Part shown: one piece after another, positions 54,694 through 63,453 of the stretch
Layout: each line of letters opens with the position of its first letter
How positions within the stretch are numbered: the stretch's first letter is position 1
Assembly: GCF_038050375.1 (NCBI RefSeq)
Contig: NZ_CP150886.1
Location: forward strand, 1,529,318-1,593,317
From: Okeanomitos corallinicola TIOX110
GTDB taxonomy: Bacteria; Cyanobacteriota; Cyanobacteriia; Cyanobacteriales; Nostocaceae
Direction: 5' to 3'
DNA length: 64,000 nucleotides
Program-made: the position numbers and the translations under genes
The notes under the pieces: generated by a model
The model's database searches: none
What the model saw: only the letters and a program-made list of their open reading frames with translations
What the model was told of the DNA's origin: nothing

Positions 54694-56529
54694 ATGACTA
54701 ACTTTCTTAAACAAACTGCTGCTAGTTTAATTGGTAGCCTATTGGGACTGACAATTTTTGCAGGTGCTGGCACTCTGGGTTTATTATTTTTAGTGATAGC
54801 TGCGGCCACTTCCAGCGATACCAGTTCACAGGTAAAAAATAAATCCATGTTGGTTTTTGATCTATCCGTGAAAATTACCGACAGTCAACCTAATTCTAGC
54901 GAATTCCTGCAAAAAGCCCTGACAGGCGTAGATGAAGAAACAATTACACTCCGCAAAGTCATTGAAACTATAGAAAAAGCCCAAAGAGATCCCCGGATTG
55001 TGGGTATTTATATAGATGCTAGTAAATCAGGAACAGCTGGCGGTTTAGGTTATGCTTCCCTGAGAGAAATTCGTCGCGCTTTAGATAAATTCCATGCTTC
55101 AGGCAAAAAAATAGTTGCGTATAGTACAGACTGGAGTGAACGGGAATATTATCTCAGTTCCGTCGCAGATCAGGTGATACTCAACCCCGTGGGAATGATG
55201 GAAATTAATGGTTTGAGTTCACAACCGCTTTTTTTAACAGGAGCATTAGAAAAATACGGTATTGGTGTACAAGTGGTGCGGGTAGGGAAATTTAAGGGAG
55301 CAGTAGAAACATTTACCTTAGAAAAATTTAGCCCAGAAAATCGTCAACAAACACAAAAAGTATTAGATGATATTTGGGGAGAATGGCGTACATCTGTAGG
55401 TAAAAGCCGGAAAATTCAACCCCAAAAAATCCAAGCGATCGCCAATAATCAAGCTATTTTAGAAGCCAACGCAGCTAAAGCTAGTGGGTTAGTGGATAAA
55501 GTCGCTTATCAAGATCAAGTAATTGCCGATCTGAAAAAAATCACTAATAGCAGCAAAGACGACAAAACCTTTCGACAAATTGACATTACCGACTATGCAG
55601 AAGTCTCCGGTAAATCAATGGGAGTAGAACGTAATTCAGAAAATAAAATTGCCGTTGTTTATGCCGAAGGAGAAATAGTTAATGGTAGAGGCGATAATGG
55701 AGAAATAGGAGGCGATCGCTTTGCCTCAATCTTTAGTAAAATTCGCCAAGATAAAGACATTAAATCTGTAGTTTTAAGAATTAATAGCCCCGGTGGCAGC
55801 GCTACAGCCTCGGAAATCATGCAACGGGAAATTAAATTAACTCAACAGAGTAAACCAGTAATTGTTTCCATGGGTGATGTCGCCGCTTCCGGTGGTTATT
55901 GGATCGCCAGTGACTCTAACCGCATTTTTGCAGAACCGAACACAATTACAGGTTCTATCGGTGTATTTGGCATCTTATTCAATGGTCAAAAATTAGGCAA
56001 TAATAATGGCATTACCTGGGACACCGTCAAAACAGCCCAATTTGCAGATACTCAAACCGTTTCTCGTCCCAAATCTCCCCAAGAATTAGCACTTTATCAA
56101 CGTAGTGTTAATCGTATCTACAATCTGTTTTTGAGTAAAGTTGCTCAAGGTAGAAAAATACCACAACAAAAGGTAGCAGAAATTGCCCAAGGGAGAGTAT
56201 GGTCAGGCACAGCAGCCAAACAAATCGGTTTAGTTGATGAAATTGGTGGTCTTGATGCTGCGATCGAATATGCAGCCAAAGCTGCAAAATTAGGTAATGA
56301 TTGGGAAGTACAAGAATATCCAGAAGTGACAACCTTAGAAGAACGTTTATTTGGGCGCAAACTCCAAGAAATTCAAGCCCAGCTAGGTGTGGAAAAAACC
56401 GCCATTAAACCAGCTAACCCATTGCTGCTAGAGTTCCATAAATTCCAACAAGAACTAGATATCTTACAGAAAATGGACGACCCCCAAGGTATTTATGCTC
56501 GCTTACCTTTTAATTTGATGATTGATTAA
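54694..56529 (+). CDS. sppA: signal peptide peptidase SppA, 67K type
   Basis: The 611-aa membrane serine protease has an N-terminal helix (about 10-38) and two tandem peptidase halves. The catalytic serine is in GDVAASGGYWIAS (about 397), and the general-base lysine is expected in the first half near SEREYYLSSVADQVI. It degrades signal peptides after cleavage, and cyanobacterial forms also act on light-harvesting antenna under high light. The only good ATG (54694) is embedded in a short repeat with no obvious Shine-Dalgarno sequence. HIP1 octamers occur within the gene. Confidence 0.93.
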   Translation: MTNFLKQTAASLIGSLLGLTIFAGAGTLGLLFLVIAAATSSDTSSQVKNKSMLVFDLSVKITDSQPNSSEFLQKALTGVDEETITLRKVIETIEKAQRDPRIVGIYIDASKSGTAGGLGYASLREIRRALDKFHASGKKIVAYSTDWSEREYYLSSVADQVILNPVGMMEINGLSSQPLFLTGALEKYGIGVQVVRVGKFKGAVETFTLEKFSPENRQQTQKVLDDIWGEWRTSVGKSRKIQPQKIQAIANNQAILEANAAKASGLVDKVAYQDQVIADLKKITNSSKDDKTFRQIDITDYAEVSGKSMGVERNSENKIAVVYAEGEIVNGRGDNGEIGGDRFASIFSKIRQDKDIKSVVLRINSPGGSATASEIMQREIKLTQQSKPVIVSMGDVAASGGYWIASDSNRIFAEPNTITGSIGVFGILFNGQKLGNNNGITWDTVKTAQFADTQTVSRPKSPQELALYQRSVNRIYNLFLSKVAQGRKIPQQKVAEIAQGRVWSGTAAKQIGLVDEIGGLDAAIEYAAKAAKLGNDWEVQEYPEVTTLEERLFGRKLQEIQAQLGVEKTAIKPANPLLLEFHKFQQELDILQKMDDPQGIYARLPFNLMID

Positions 56530-56660
56530 TTTTGTACAAGCAAGCTTGTATAGGCTCAATCAAGCAGGTGAAAATATTTTTTTAGAGCTTTTTTGATAAA
56601 TTTTAATTGTTGAGTATGGCAATCTGATAAAATTTGTAAGGTTTCTTTGAGCTAGGAGCA

Positions 56661-57686
56661 ATGGGATCGACTGATGTAAGGATAGCAATAGATGCTATGG
56701 GAGGGGATTACGCACCCGCTGAAATCGTCGCTGGCGCACTGCGAGCGAAAGAAGAATTGGGTGTCAAAATCCTGTTGGTAGGTGATCCTCAACAAATTGA
56801 AGCTGCTATGCCGCCAAAAATCAATAGGTTGGGATTAGAGATTGTTCCTGCCGAGGAAGCGATCGCCATGGATGAAGAGCCTTTAAACGCTGTCAGGAAA
56901 AAGCGTAAGGCTTCCATTAACATAGCCATGGATTTAGTTAAGAATAATCAAGCAGATGCTATATTTTCTGCTGGTCATTCCGGGGCGGTAATGGCATCAG
57001 CTTTGCTACGTTTAGGCAGACTACCAGGAATTGACCGCCCTGCCATTGGGACAGTATTTCCCACCATTAAAGCAGGTCAACCAGTATTAATACTTGATGT
57101 TGGTGCTAATGTAGACTGTCGCCCCAAATTTTTAGAACAGTTTGCGGTCATGGGGTCAATTTATAGTCAATATGTATTGGGAATGCCTGAACCCAAAATA
57201 GGATTATTGAATATCGGTGAAGAAGACACCAAAGGTAACGAAGCAGCCCTGCGAGCCTACCAATTACTAAGGGAAAATACCCAAATTAACTTTAGCGGTA
57301 ATGCCGAAGGCCGTGATGTCTTATCAGGTGACTTTGATGTGATTGTCTGCGATGGTTTTGTAGGTAACGTGTTATTAAAATTTGCCGAAGCCGTAGGAGG
57401 AGTAATTCTACAAATACTGCGGGAAGAACTACCCCAAGGTGTACGAGGTCAAATTGGGACAGCAATTTTAAAACCCAACCTCAAACGCGTTAAACAGCGT
57501 ATGGATCACGCAGAACATGGAGGAGCTTTATTATTAGGGGTAAACGGAATCTGTTTTATCGGTCATGGTAGTTCCCAAGCACCTTCTATTTTTAGTGCTA
57601 TTCGCATGGCCAAAGAAGCTGTAGACAATCAGGTATTACAAAGACTACAGTCACAATATCAAATTCTACAAAGCGAAAGTGATTAG
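56661..57686 (+). CDS. plsX: phosphate acyltransferase PlsX
   Basis: The 341-aa enzyme forms acyl-phosphate from acyl-ACP for phospholipid synthesis. It has the start RIAIDAMGGDYAPAEIV, then SAGHSGAVMASALLRLGRLPGI and ILDVGANVDCRP, all PlsX hallmarks. The AGGAG 4-9 bases before the ATG is a good ribosome site. It is followed in the same direction by fabH and fabD, the conserved plsX-fabH-fabD cluster of cyanobacteria, with about 126 bases between plsX and fabH. Confidence 0.95.
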   Translation: MGSTDVRIAIDAMGGDYAPAEIVAGALRAKEELGVKILLVGDPQQIEAAMPPKINRLGLEIVPAEEAIAMDEEPLNAVRKKRKASINIAMDLVKNNQADAIFSAGHSGAVMASALLRLGRLPGIDRPAIGTVFPTIKAGQPVLILDVGANVDCRPKFLEQFAVMGSIYSQYVLGMPEPKIGLLNIGEEDTKGNEAALRAYQLLRENTQINFSGNAEGRDVLSGDFDVIVCDGFVGNVLLKFAEAVGGVILQILREELPQGVRGQIGTAILKPNLKRVKQRMDHAEHGGALLLGVNGICFIGHGSSQAPSIFSAIRMAKEAVDNQVLQRLQSQYQILQSESD

Positions 57687-57742
57687 CCTTCTCCAAGGGA
57701 TAGTCCACAGTCATTTGTCATTAGTCATTCATGAATTAGGTT

Positions 57743-57773
57743 TGCTGACTGCTGACTGCTGACTGCTGACTGC
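57743..57773. repeat. heptamer tandem repeat (GCTGACT)n
   Basis: About four copies of GCTGACT lie in the plsX-fabH gap. This is an STRR-type array. Confidence 0.8.
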
Positions 57774-57812
57774 TTCTTGAAAACTGACAACTGACACCTG
57801 GGGAGATAAGGA

Positions 57813-58814
57813 GTGCAGAATTTATTTAATCATGGCGTAGCAATTACAGGCAGTGGTTCGGCAGTACCAGCTACTGCCCTGGATAACCAGACCTTGACTC
57901 AACTGGTAGAAACATCAGACGAATGGATTAGCACAAGAACAGGAATTAGTCAACGGCAGTTAGCATTACCGCCGGAATCATTGACTACATTAGCCACAGA
58001 AGCGAGTAAACAGGCGATCGCTGCTGCTGGTATTCAAGCAGAAGACATAGACTTAATATTGCTGGCAACTTCCACACCAGATGACTTATTTGGAAATGCC
58101 TGTCGAGTCCAAGCTGAAATAGGTGCATACAAAGCTGTTGCCTTTGACTTAACAGCAGCTTGTTCTGGATTTGTCTTTGGTTTAGTGACAGCAGCCCAAT
58201 TTCTGAGAACGGGAGCTTATCAGAATGTACTGCTCATCGGTGCAGATATCCTCTCTCGTTGGGTAGATTGGCAAGATAGACGGACTTGTATATTATTTGG
58301 TGATGGTGCTGGGGCAGTAGTTTTACAAGCCAATAGCAGCGATCGCCTGTTAGGATTTGCCCTGAAAAGCGATGGTACACAAAACCACTTCCTCAACCTG
58401 GGATATCAAGGCACAACAGAACAGATCACACCAGAGATTCAAGTACCTACAGGTAAATATCACCCCATTTCCATGAATGGAAAAGAAGTATATCGCTTTG
58501 CCGTTCAGAAAGTCCCAGAAATTATAGATAAAGCTTTATTTCAGGCAAATCTCACCGTAGACAAAATAGACTGGTTAATTTTACACCAAGCAAACCAACG
58601 GATTATCAACGCCGTAGCAGATCGGTTAAAGATTCCTGAACATAAAGTAATTAGTAATGTAGCCCATTACGGCAACACCTCCGCAGCTTCCATTCCCCTA
58701 GCATTAGATGAGGCAATTAAACAAGGAAAAATCAAACCCGATGATATCATTGCCACCTCCGGTTTTGGCGCTGGACTAAGCTGGGGTGCAGCAATTTTTC
58801 AATGGGGGAAATAG
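57813..58814 (+). CDS. fabH: beta-ketoacyl-ACP synthase III
   Basis: The 333-aa enzyme starts fatty-acid synthesis by condensing acetyl-CoA with malonyl-ACP. The active-site Cys is in DLTAACSGFVFG (about residue 116), the His in ILHQANQRI and the Asn in VAHYGNTSAAS. The GTG start is used: the reading frame begins directly with the fold, and GGGGAG lies 6-11 bases before it. The protein is slightly longer than E. coli FabH, which is usual for cyanobacteria. fabD follows in the same direction. Confidence 0.95.
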   Translation: MQNLFNHGVAITGSGSAVPATALDNQTLTQLVETSDEWISTRTGISQRQLALPPESLTTLATEASKQAIAAAGIQAEDIDLILLATSTPDDLFGNACRVQAEIGAYKAVAFDLTAACSGFVFGLVTAAQFLRTGAYQNVLLIGADILSRWVDWQDRRTCILFGDGAGAVVLQANSSDRLLGFALKSDGTQNHFLNLGYQGTTEQITPEIQVPTGKYHPISMNGKEVYRFAVQKVPEIIDKALFQANLTVDKIDWLILHQANQRIINAVADRLKIPEHKVISNVAHYGNTSAASIPLALDEAIKQGKIKPDDIIATSGFGAGLSWGAAIFQWGK

Positions 58815-58864
58815 ATGGAGAGAGGGGGAGAGGGGGTGAAATATTTTTATCAATCCCTAATCAC

Positions 58865-58895
58865 CAATTACCAATTACCAATTACCAATTACCAA
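58865..58895. repeat. heptamer tandem repeat (CCAATTA)n directly before fabD
   Basis: About four copies of CCAATTA fill the gap and end immediately before the fabD start codon. No Shine-Dalgarno sequence is seen in this gap. Confidence 0.85.
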
Positions 58896-59777
58896 ATGAC
58901 AAAAACTGCATGGGTATTTCCCGGACAAGGTTCTCAGGCCTTAAACATGGGAATTGATTTATTAGAAATTGCATCTGCCAAAGCCAAATTTGACCAAGCT
59001 GAGGAAATTTTAGGGTGGTCTGTGAGCGAAATTTGTCAAAATGACGAAGAAAGATTATTTCGCACACTTTATACTCAACCTTGTTTATATGTAATTGAAA
59101 GTATTCTCGCCGACTTATTGCGGGAGAAGGGAGAAAAACCAGATTTAGTTGCTGGTCACAGCTTGGGAGAATACATTGCTTTGTATGTAGCAGGTGTGTT
59201 TGAATGGTCTGCTGGTTTACACTTAGTTAAACGCCGGGCCGAAATTATGGATAATGCTGCTGGAGGGATGATGGCGGCATTAATGAATTTTGATCGGCAA
59301 CAGTTAGATCAAGTAATTTCTGACACTCCTGATGTAGTTTTAGCTAATGATAATAGTCCTGGACAAGTTGTAATTTCTGGGAGTCCAGAAGCTGTACAAG
59401 CTGTGATGTCACAAGTGAAAGCAAAACGCGCTGTACCCTTGAAAGTTTCTGGTGCATTTCATTCCCATTTAATGAAAACTGCGTCTCAGGAATTTCAAGA
59501 AATTTTAAATGCTACGGTTTTTCAAACTGCAAATGTACCTGTTGCTTCCAACGTTGACCCAATTCCTGCTACTGATGGAGAGATTTTAAAACAGCGTTTA
59601 ACTCAACAAATGACTGGTTCTGTCCGTTGGCGAGAAATTGCTTTACAATTACCAGAAAATGGGATTACAAAAGTAGTAGAAATTGGACCCGGTAATGTTT
59701 TAACTGGTTTAATTAAACGGACAGTTAAAGATGTGGAGTTGCAGAATATTAGGAAAACTGAAGAGTTACCAACTTAG
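58896..59777 (+). CDS. fabD: malonyl-CoA:ACP transacylase
   Basis: The 293-aa enzyme loads malonyl groups onto acyl carrier protein. The start TKTAWVFPGQGSQALNMG is typical, the nucleophile Ser is in GHSLGEYIALYVAG (about residue 88) and the catalytic His in SGAFHSHLM. The ATG at 58896 is chosen because it gives the usual length. A longer in-frame start at 58815 would translate the heptamer repeat (LITNYQLPITNYQ), which is not part of the enzyme. It closes the plsX-fabH-fabD cluster. Confidence 0.95.
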   Translation: MTKTAWVFPGQGSQALNMGIDLLEIASAKAKFDQAEEILGWSVSEICQNDEERLFRTLYTQPCLYVIESILADLLREKGEKPDLVAGHSLGEYIALYVAGVFEWSAGLHLVKRRAEIMDNAAGGMMAALMNFDRQQLDQVISDTPDVVLANDNSPGQVVISGSPEAVQAVMSQVKAKRAVPLKVSGAFHSHLMKTASQEFQEILNATVFQTANVPVASNVDPIPATDGEILKQRLTQQMTGSVRWREIALQLPENGITKVVEIGPGNVLTGLIKRTVKDVELQNIRKTEELPT

Positions 59778-59792
59778 GAAGTAGATTCTGAT

Positions 59793-59903
59793 ATACAGCA
59801 GATTTCATTCATGAAGGATACAAACTGGAATGATAAAACCGTTATAGTGCTGGCCGAACAGTCCCCTAGATGTGTACCTCATAATTTTTGAAAACTGCTG
59901 TAT
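59793..59903. mobile_element. MITE-like element with TACAGCAG termini, copy 2
   Basis: The ends ATACAGCAG (59793-59801) and CTGCTGTAT (59895-59903) are a perfect 9-base inverted repeat. The inner ~24 bases on each side also match imperfectly, giving ~33-base arms, so the element is about 111 bases and largely self-complementary. It is flanked by TA, as at the target of IS630/Tc1-type elements, and encodes nothing. Related to the element at 27115-27213. Confidence 0.6.
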
Positions 59904-59919
59904 TAAAAAGTCTTTGAGT

Positions 59920-60345
59920 TTAAAATACATTCACCTTCCCATCATTGAGAAGATAAAGAGAACGATAACCTGGAAACTTCTCACTAGGACGCAATTCTAA
60001 ACGCAGAGTACCAAAATTAGGTTTAGAAACACTTGCGTCTAAAGACCTACCCGTATCATCCCAAAAAATGATTGAAAAATTAGGTTCTGTAGCATTTGCT
60101 TGATCTATAGTGTATTCTTTCCCTGGATGTAAAAACATCCGTCGCATTTCTGGAAATTTCTCCAGTTGCAAAACTCTTGGTGTGCGGTTTACCACTTGTA
60201 CACGAATGTATTGACCAGGTTTAAATTCCAATGGACGCGGACCACAACGAGATGCACAAGTTCCAGCTAATGTCACATCAGCATTATTAGTAGGTGTGAA
60301 TAATAAAGCAGCAGTTATCAGTGTTGCAGATATTAACTTCGACAT
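59920..60345 (-). CDS. secreted hypothetical protein
   Basis: The 141-aa protein has a typical signal peptide (MSKLISATLITAALLFTP, cleavage probably before or near ADVTLAG). A compact ~110-residue mature part begins with CASRCGPRP (two cysteines four apart) and is rich in beta-strand-like segments (YIRVQVVNRTPRVLQLEKF). No family is recognised. It probably acts in the periplasm or outside the cell. It stands alone between a MITE-like element and an SbcD-like gene. Confidence 0.72.
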   Translation of the reverse strand: MSKLISATLITAALLFTPTNNADVTLAGTCASRCGPRPLEFKPGQYIRVQVVNRTPRVLQLEKFPEMRRMFLHPGKEYTIDQANATEPNFSIIFWDDTGRSLDASVSKPNFGTLRLELRPSEKFPGYRSLYLLNDGKVNVF

Positions 60346-60454
60346 AGTAAACCCCTGAAATAATTATCAAGTGTGATTTTTTTATACACCTAAAAGTGGG
60401 GGGTTAGCAATGTTAAATATAACTGACTTTTGAACTTCTTTACTAACTAATTTT

Positions 60455-61690
60455 CTAACTCAGTAATATGCCATCATCTGCTAATAAATTTTGTGCAGCT
60501 TCTAACATAGGTGTAGCAAGGTCTTTTAAATCGTCCCGATTATTTAAGTATGTCTTTAACGCTTCCATCGGATCTATACTACTACTAGCATTTAATTCGG
60601 GAATTCGGGGTTTAGCTAATTGACTAACTAATTCTGGTTGAATTGTATAGGTATGTGCTGTGCTTAAAGCTTTATGAATTACAGAATTTTCAATTAAATC
60701 TAACTGTTCAGAACGCAATTTATAAATTAACCGAACTACAGTATCTTCTAAATTATACTTGGCTATCGCCTTTAACAAAACCCCTTGCGGATCATCACTC
60801 TTAGATAAATCTACCTCAATAGTGCCAAATGTACGCACAGGTAAAGGACAAAATTCCCACTCTGCGTTACCTTTCTCCAACTCCACCATCACATAACCCT
60901 TATCTTCCTTCTCCTCACTAAAATCTACCCGTTCAATACTCCCAGGATAAATCACCGGTGGGTCATTAGACTTATTCAAATTTTGATGACAGTGAACATG
61001 ACCTAAAGCCACATAATCAAAACAAGGTCGCGTTAACAAAGACAAAGGCAACGTAAAACCCTTACCCACAGCTAACAAACGTTCCGCCCCCAACATAGCA
61101 TTATCCGCCATCAAATGGGCTAAAAGTATAGTAGGTACATCGGGGTCAAGTTTTCTAATTTCCCCTTCTAATACTACTTCTAAGCGTTCTGTTAACATTT
61201 GGTTGACTTCCCCCATAGATAAACCTGCGGTTTCCTTCCGAGTCATCAACGCGGAACGAGTTAACCAAGGAAGGGTAATTACTTGTACCTTACCGTTACG
61301 GGTTTGAATACTATGGGTAGTTAAAGTGTCACCGACGACAAAACCAGGAACGCCGAGAGTGCGGTAAATATTAAGACTTGCACCGCCGACTCCTTGGGAA
61401 TGTAAATCATGATTACCAACTAACAAAACCGTTGGTATATCTGCATCTACAAGGCGACGAAATTGACTAGCAAAGGCTTCTTGTACGTAGGGCGGTGGGG
61501 TAGCATCGGGAAAAGCATCACCACCAAATATCACCATATCTACTGGTTCTGATAGGGCGCGATCTATACACAAAGATAGGGTATTGACAAAATCCTCTAA
61601 TCGTGTATTTAAGCCTGTTATGGGGTTAATGCGGCCGTGGGAGAAACCGCTTCCTATGTGGATATCTGAAAGATGGAGAATTTTAATCAT
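60455..61690 (-). CDS. SbcD-like metallophosphoesterase (DNA repair exonuclease type)
   Basis: The 411-aa protein has the full set of calcineurin-like phosphoesterase motifs: LHLSDIHIG (DxH), VIFGGDAFPD (GD), VLLVGNHDLHS (GNHD), ILLAHLMAD and YVALGHVHCHQ (GHxH). A C-terminal capping region follows. The order and length match the SbcD/Mre11 group, which with SbcC processes DNA ends and hairpins. No sbcC gene is adjacent, so the partner must lie elsewhere. The ATG at 61690 gives the normal N-terminus. Confidence 0.9.
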   Translation of the reverse strand: MIKILHLSDIHIGSGFSHGRINPITGLNTRLEDFVNTLSLCIDRALSEPVDMVIFGGDAFPDATPPPYVQEAFASQFRRLVDADIPTVLLVGNHDLHSQGVGGASLNIYRTLGVPGFVVGDTLTTHSIQTRNGKVQVITLPWLTRSALMTRKETAGLSMGEVNQMLTERLEVVLEGEIRKLDPDVPTILLAHLMADNAMLGAERLLAVGKGFTLPLSLLTRPCFDYVALGHVHCHQNLNKSNDPPVIYPGSIERVDFSEEKEDKGYVMVELEKGNAEWEFCPLPVRTFGTIEVDLSKSDDPQGVLLKAIAKYNLEDTVVRLIYKLRSEQLDLIENSVIHKALSTAHTYTIQPELVSQLAKPRIPELNASSSIDPMEALKTYLNNRDDLKDLATPMLEAAQNLLADDGILLS

Positions 61691-61939
61691 GTTGGTGAGT
61701 GGGATTTTTTTTAACGAACCGCAGAGACGCAGAGGACGCAGAGAGGGGAGAGTTTGAGAGAGATTTTACATAGGTTTTATGATAACGAATCACAGAGGCA
61801 CAGAGGACACGGAGGGAAGATGTTTTAATTTTTATCTGTGTTTATCTGCGTTTATCTGCGTTCCATTATTTTTGATGCTTGGGTTATGTTAAAATCACGG
61901 ACATATTTAAGCATACATCTACAGAGGACACAGAGAAAG
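61691..61939. repeat. cluster of 'cgcagagg/acacagag' and 'tttatctgcg' repeats
   Basis: Degenerate copies of CGCAGAGGACGCAGAG (61720-61745) and CACAGAGGCACAGAGGACAC (61792-61812), and three copies of TTTATCTG(T/C)G (61832-61861), fill the gap. These are dispersed non-coding repeats. Confidence 0.6.
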
Positions 61940-62182
61940 ATGGATTTTTTTAACCAAGAGATAGAATTAAAATCAGATGTCGGAATGGATTACAGACAAC
62001 TGCAAAACTACCTCAAAGCTGAAAACTGGAAAGAAGCGGATATGGAAACATACAGGGTCATGTTAGCAGTTGCGAAGCGGGAAATAAAAGGTGATTTAGA
62101 TGTTAAGAGTATTGATAATTTTCCCTGTGCAGACTTCCGTACCATTGACCAATTGTGGGTAAAATACAGTGATGGTAAATAA
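61940..62182 (+). pseudogene. C-terminally truncated GUN4 domain
   Basis: The 80-aa frame matches the first half of the GUN4 domain: YRQLQNYLKAENWKEADMET, then FPCADFRTIDQLWVKYSDGK. The intact gene at 53.0 kb continues with a conserved block starting ERFGFH. Here a stop codon (TAA) directly follows DGK, where GUN4 domains normally continue as a Phe-Gly-Phe stretch, and GGT TTG follows the stop. A nonsense change is therefore a simple explanation, after which the rest decayed. The ATG at 61940 is chosen over an upstream one in repeat DNA. A short functional protein cannot be excluded. Confidence 0.6.
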
Positions 62183-62298
62183 GGTTTGAAGCTCTTCTCT
62201 CGCGTCGAGACTTGTAGATTGTAACATTTAAAGTAAATGTAGGTTGGGTTGAGGAACGAAACCCAACGCTTAAAAAATGTGATATTGGGTTTTACTTT

Positions 62299-62426
62299 GT
62301 CTGAATCAGGATAACCAGGATTAAAGGATTAACAGGATGGTAATTTATAGATAGTTAATAATCATTGAAACTCATCATTCAAAAACATCCTAAAAATCCT
62401 CAAATCCTGGACATCCTGATTCAGAC
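62299..62426. repeat. inverted pair of 41-bp dispersed repeats
   Basis: The left arm 62299-62340 is the reverse complement, with few differences, of the right arm 62386-62426 (CATCCT...CTGGACATCCTGATTCAGAC). The transcript could fold into a ~40-bp hairpin with a 45-base loop. Further copies are at 62510-62550 and 26359-26399. Confidence 0.85.
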
Positions 62427-62509
62427 AATTTCTTCTTAGCGTCTTTGCTTCTTAGCGTCTTTGCGCGAAACTTAAATTTCAAAAATCCCCACAAATAACT
62501 TATCAATCA

Positions 62510-62550
62510 CATCCTGAAAATCCTATAATCCTGGACATCCTGATTCAGAC
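62510..62550. repeat. 41-bp dispersed repeat, copy D
   Basis: Begins CATCCTGAAAATCC and ends CTGGACATCCTGATTCAGAC, the same orientation as the copy at 62386-62426. The 3' halves of the copies are identical, and the 5' halves vary. Confidence 0.85.
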
Positions 62551-62622
62551 AAATGCAAAATTAGACATAAGACATAAAATTAAGGTGCGTTACGCTGTTG
62601 CTAACACACCCTACTTTGATAA

Positions 62623-63327
62623 CTAAATGTGAATACCACACTCAGTTTTACCGGTTCCTCTCCAACGTCCAGCGCGTTCGTCTTCACCTTCACCTACTTT
62701 TGTAGTAATAGGTTCGTCACCAATGCTAGGATATCCTTGGTCATGTAGTGGATTGTAAATCACTTTGTGTTCTGCAACATAAGCCCAGCTTTGTTTGCGA
62801 GTCCAAGCTGCTAAAGGATTAACCTTTAAACGTCCTTGGTTATCTAATTCAAAAACAGGCATATTTGCACGGGTAACAGCTTGGTCACGACGACGACCTG
62901 TAATCCAAGCGATTGTGTTTAGTTCATCTAAACCGCGTGTGAGTGGTTCAATTTTGGTAACTTGGTGGAATTTGGTAATATCTGCATCCCATAATGCTTC
63001 CCCATACTTAGCAGTAAAAGCTTCACGGGTGTCTACATCTGGAGTTTTGTAAGTTTTTAAGTCTAGGTTATAAATTTCTTTAGCTTTAGCAACTAATTCG
63101 AGGGTTTCCGGGAAGTGATATAAGGTATCAAGGAAGATAACGGGAACTGAACGCTTGAGAATAGTATAAAGAATATGGGTGATGATGATGTCATCAACGT
63201 TAAAAGCGCTGGTTTGTACTAAACCTGTGGGTATGTTTTCAACAGACCACGTGAGAATTTCTGTAGGGGTAGCGGTGTCAAACTGCTTATTTAAGCTATC
63301 TAAATCAAAAGCTGCGGCGACTGTCAT
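62623..63327 (-). CDS. cysH: phosphoadenylyl-sulfate (PAPS) reductase
   Basis: The 234-aa enzyme reduces activated sulfate to sulfite in assimilatory sulfur metabolism. It has SAFNVDDIIITHIL, IFLDTLYHFPET, ITGRRRDQAVTRA and the terminal KTECGIHI with the catalytic Cys (about 230). That is the only cysteine in the protein. The paired CC/CxxC that binds an iron-sulfur cluster in APS reductases is missing, which supports a PAPS-specific, thioredoxin-dependent enzyme. It is a single gene with no other sulfur genes beside it. Confidence 0.93.
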   Translation of the reverse strand: MTVAAAFDLDSLNKQFDTATPTEILTWSVENIPTGLVQTSAFNVDDIIITHILYTILKRSVPVIFLDTLYHFPETLELVAKAKEIYNLDLKTYKTPDVDTREAFTAKYGEALWDADITKFHQVTKIEPLTRGLDELNTIAWITGRRRDQAVTRANMPVFELDNQGRLKVNPLAAWTRKQSWAYVAEHKVIYNPLHDQGYPSIGDEPITTKVGEGEDERAGRWRGTGKTECGIHI

Positions 63328-63453
63328 GATGATTCCCTAATAAAATATGTTTACTTTATTTTAAGATTCATCCTACCTTATAAAGACACCTATTCCTCTC
63401 GATAATTAGGTAATTGTGATGTACGGGTATCACTACACTGATAGATACTGAGT

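Larger units (their letters stand above)
62183..62622. other. repeat-rich spacer
   Basis: 440 bases without a gene, made almost entirely of dispersed repeats: three copies of a 41-bp family (two in inverted orientation to each other) and CTTAGCGTCTTTGC words at 62435-62466. The remaining pieces near both ends are ordinary. Confidence 0.7.

Noticed and set aside
56535-56550. TACAAGC-AA-GCTTGTA after sppA as a terminator
   Set aside because: The loop is too small and there is no T-run after it. It may be only a chance palindrome.
58815-58895. N-terminal extension of FabD
   Set aside because: It would translate the heptamer array into a repeated peptide (TNYQLPI), which is not part of the enzyme family.
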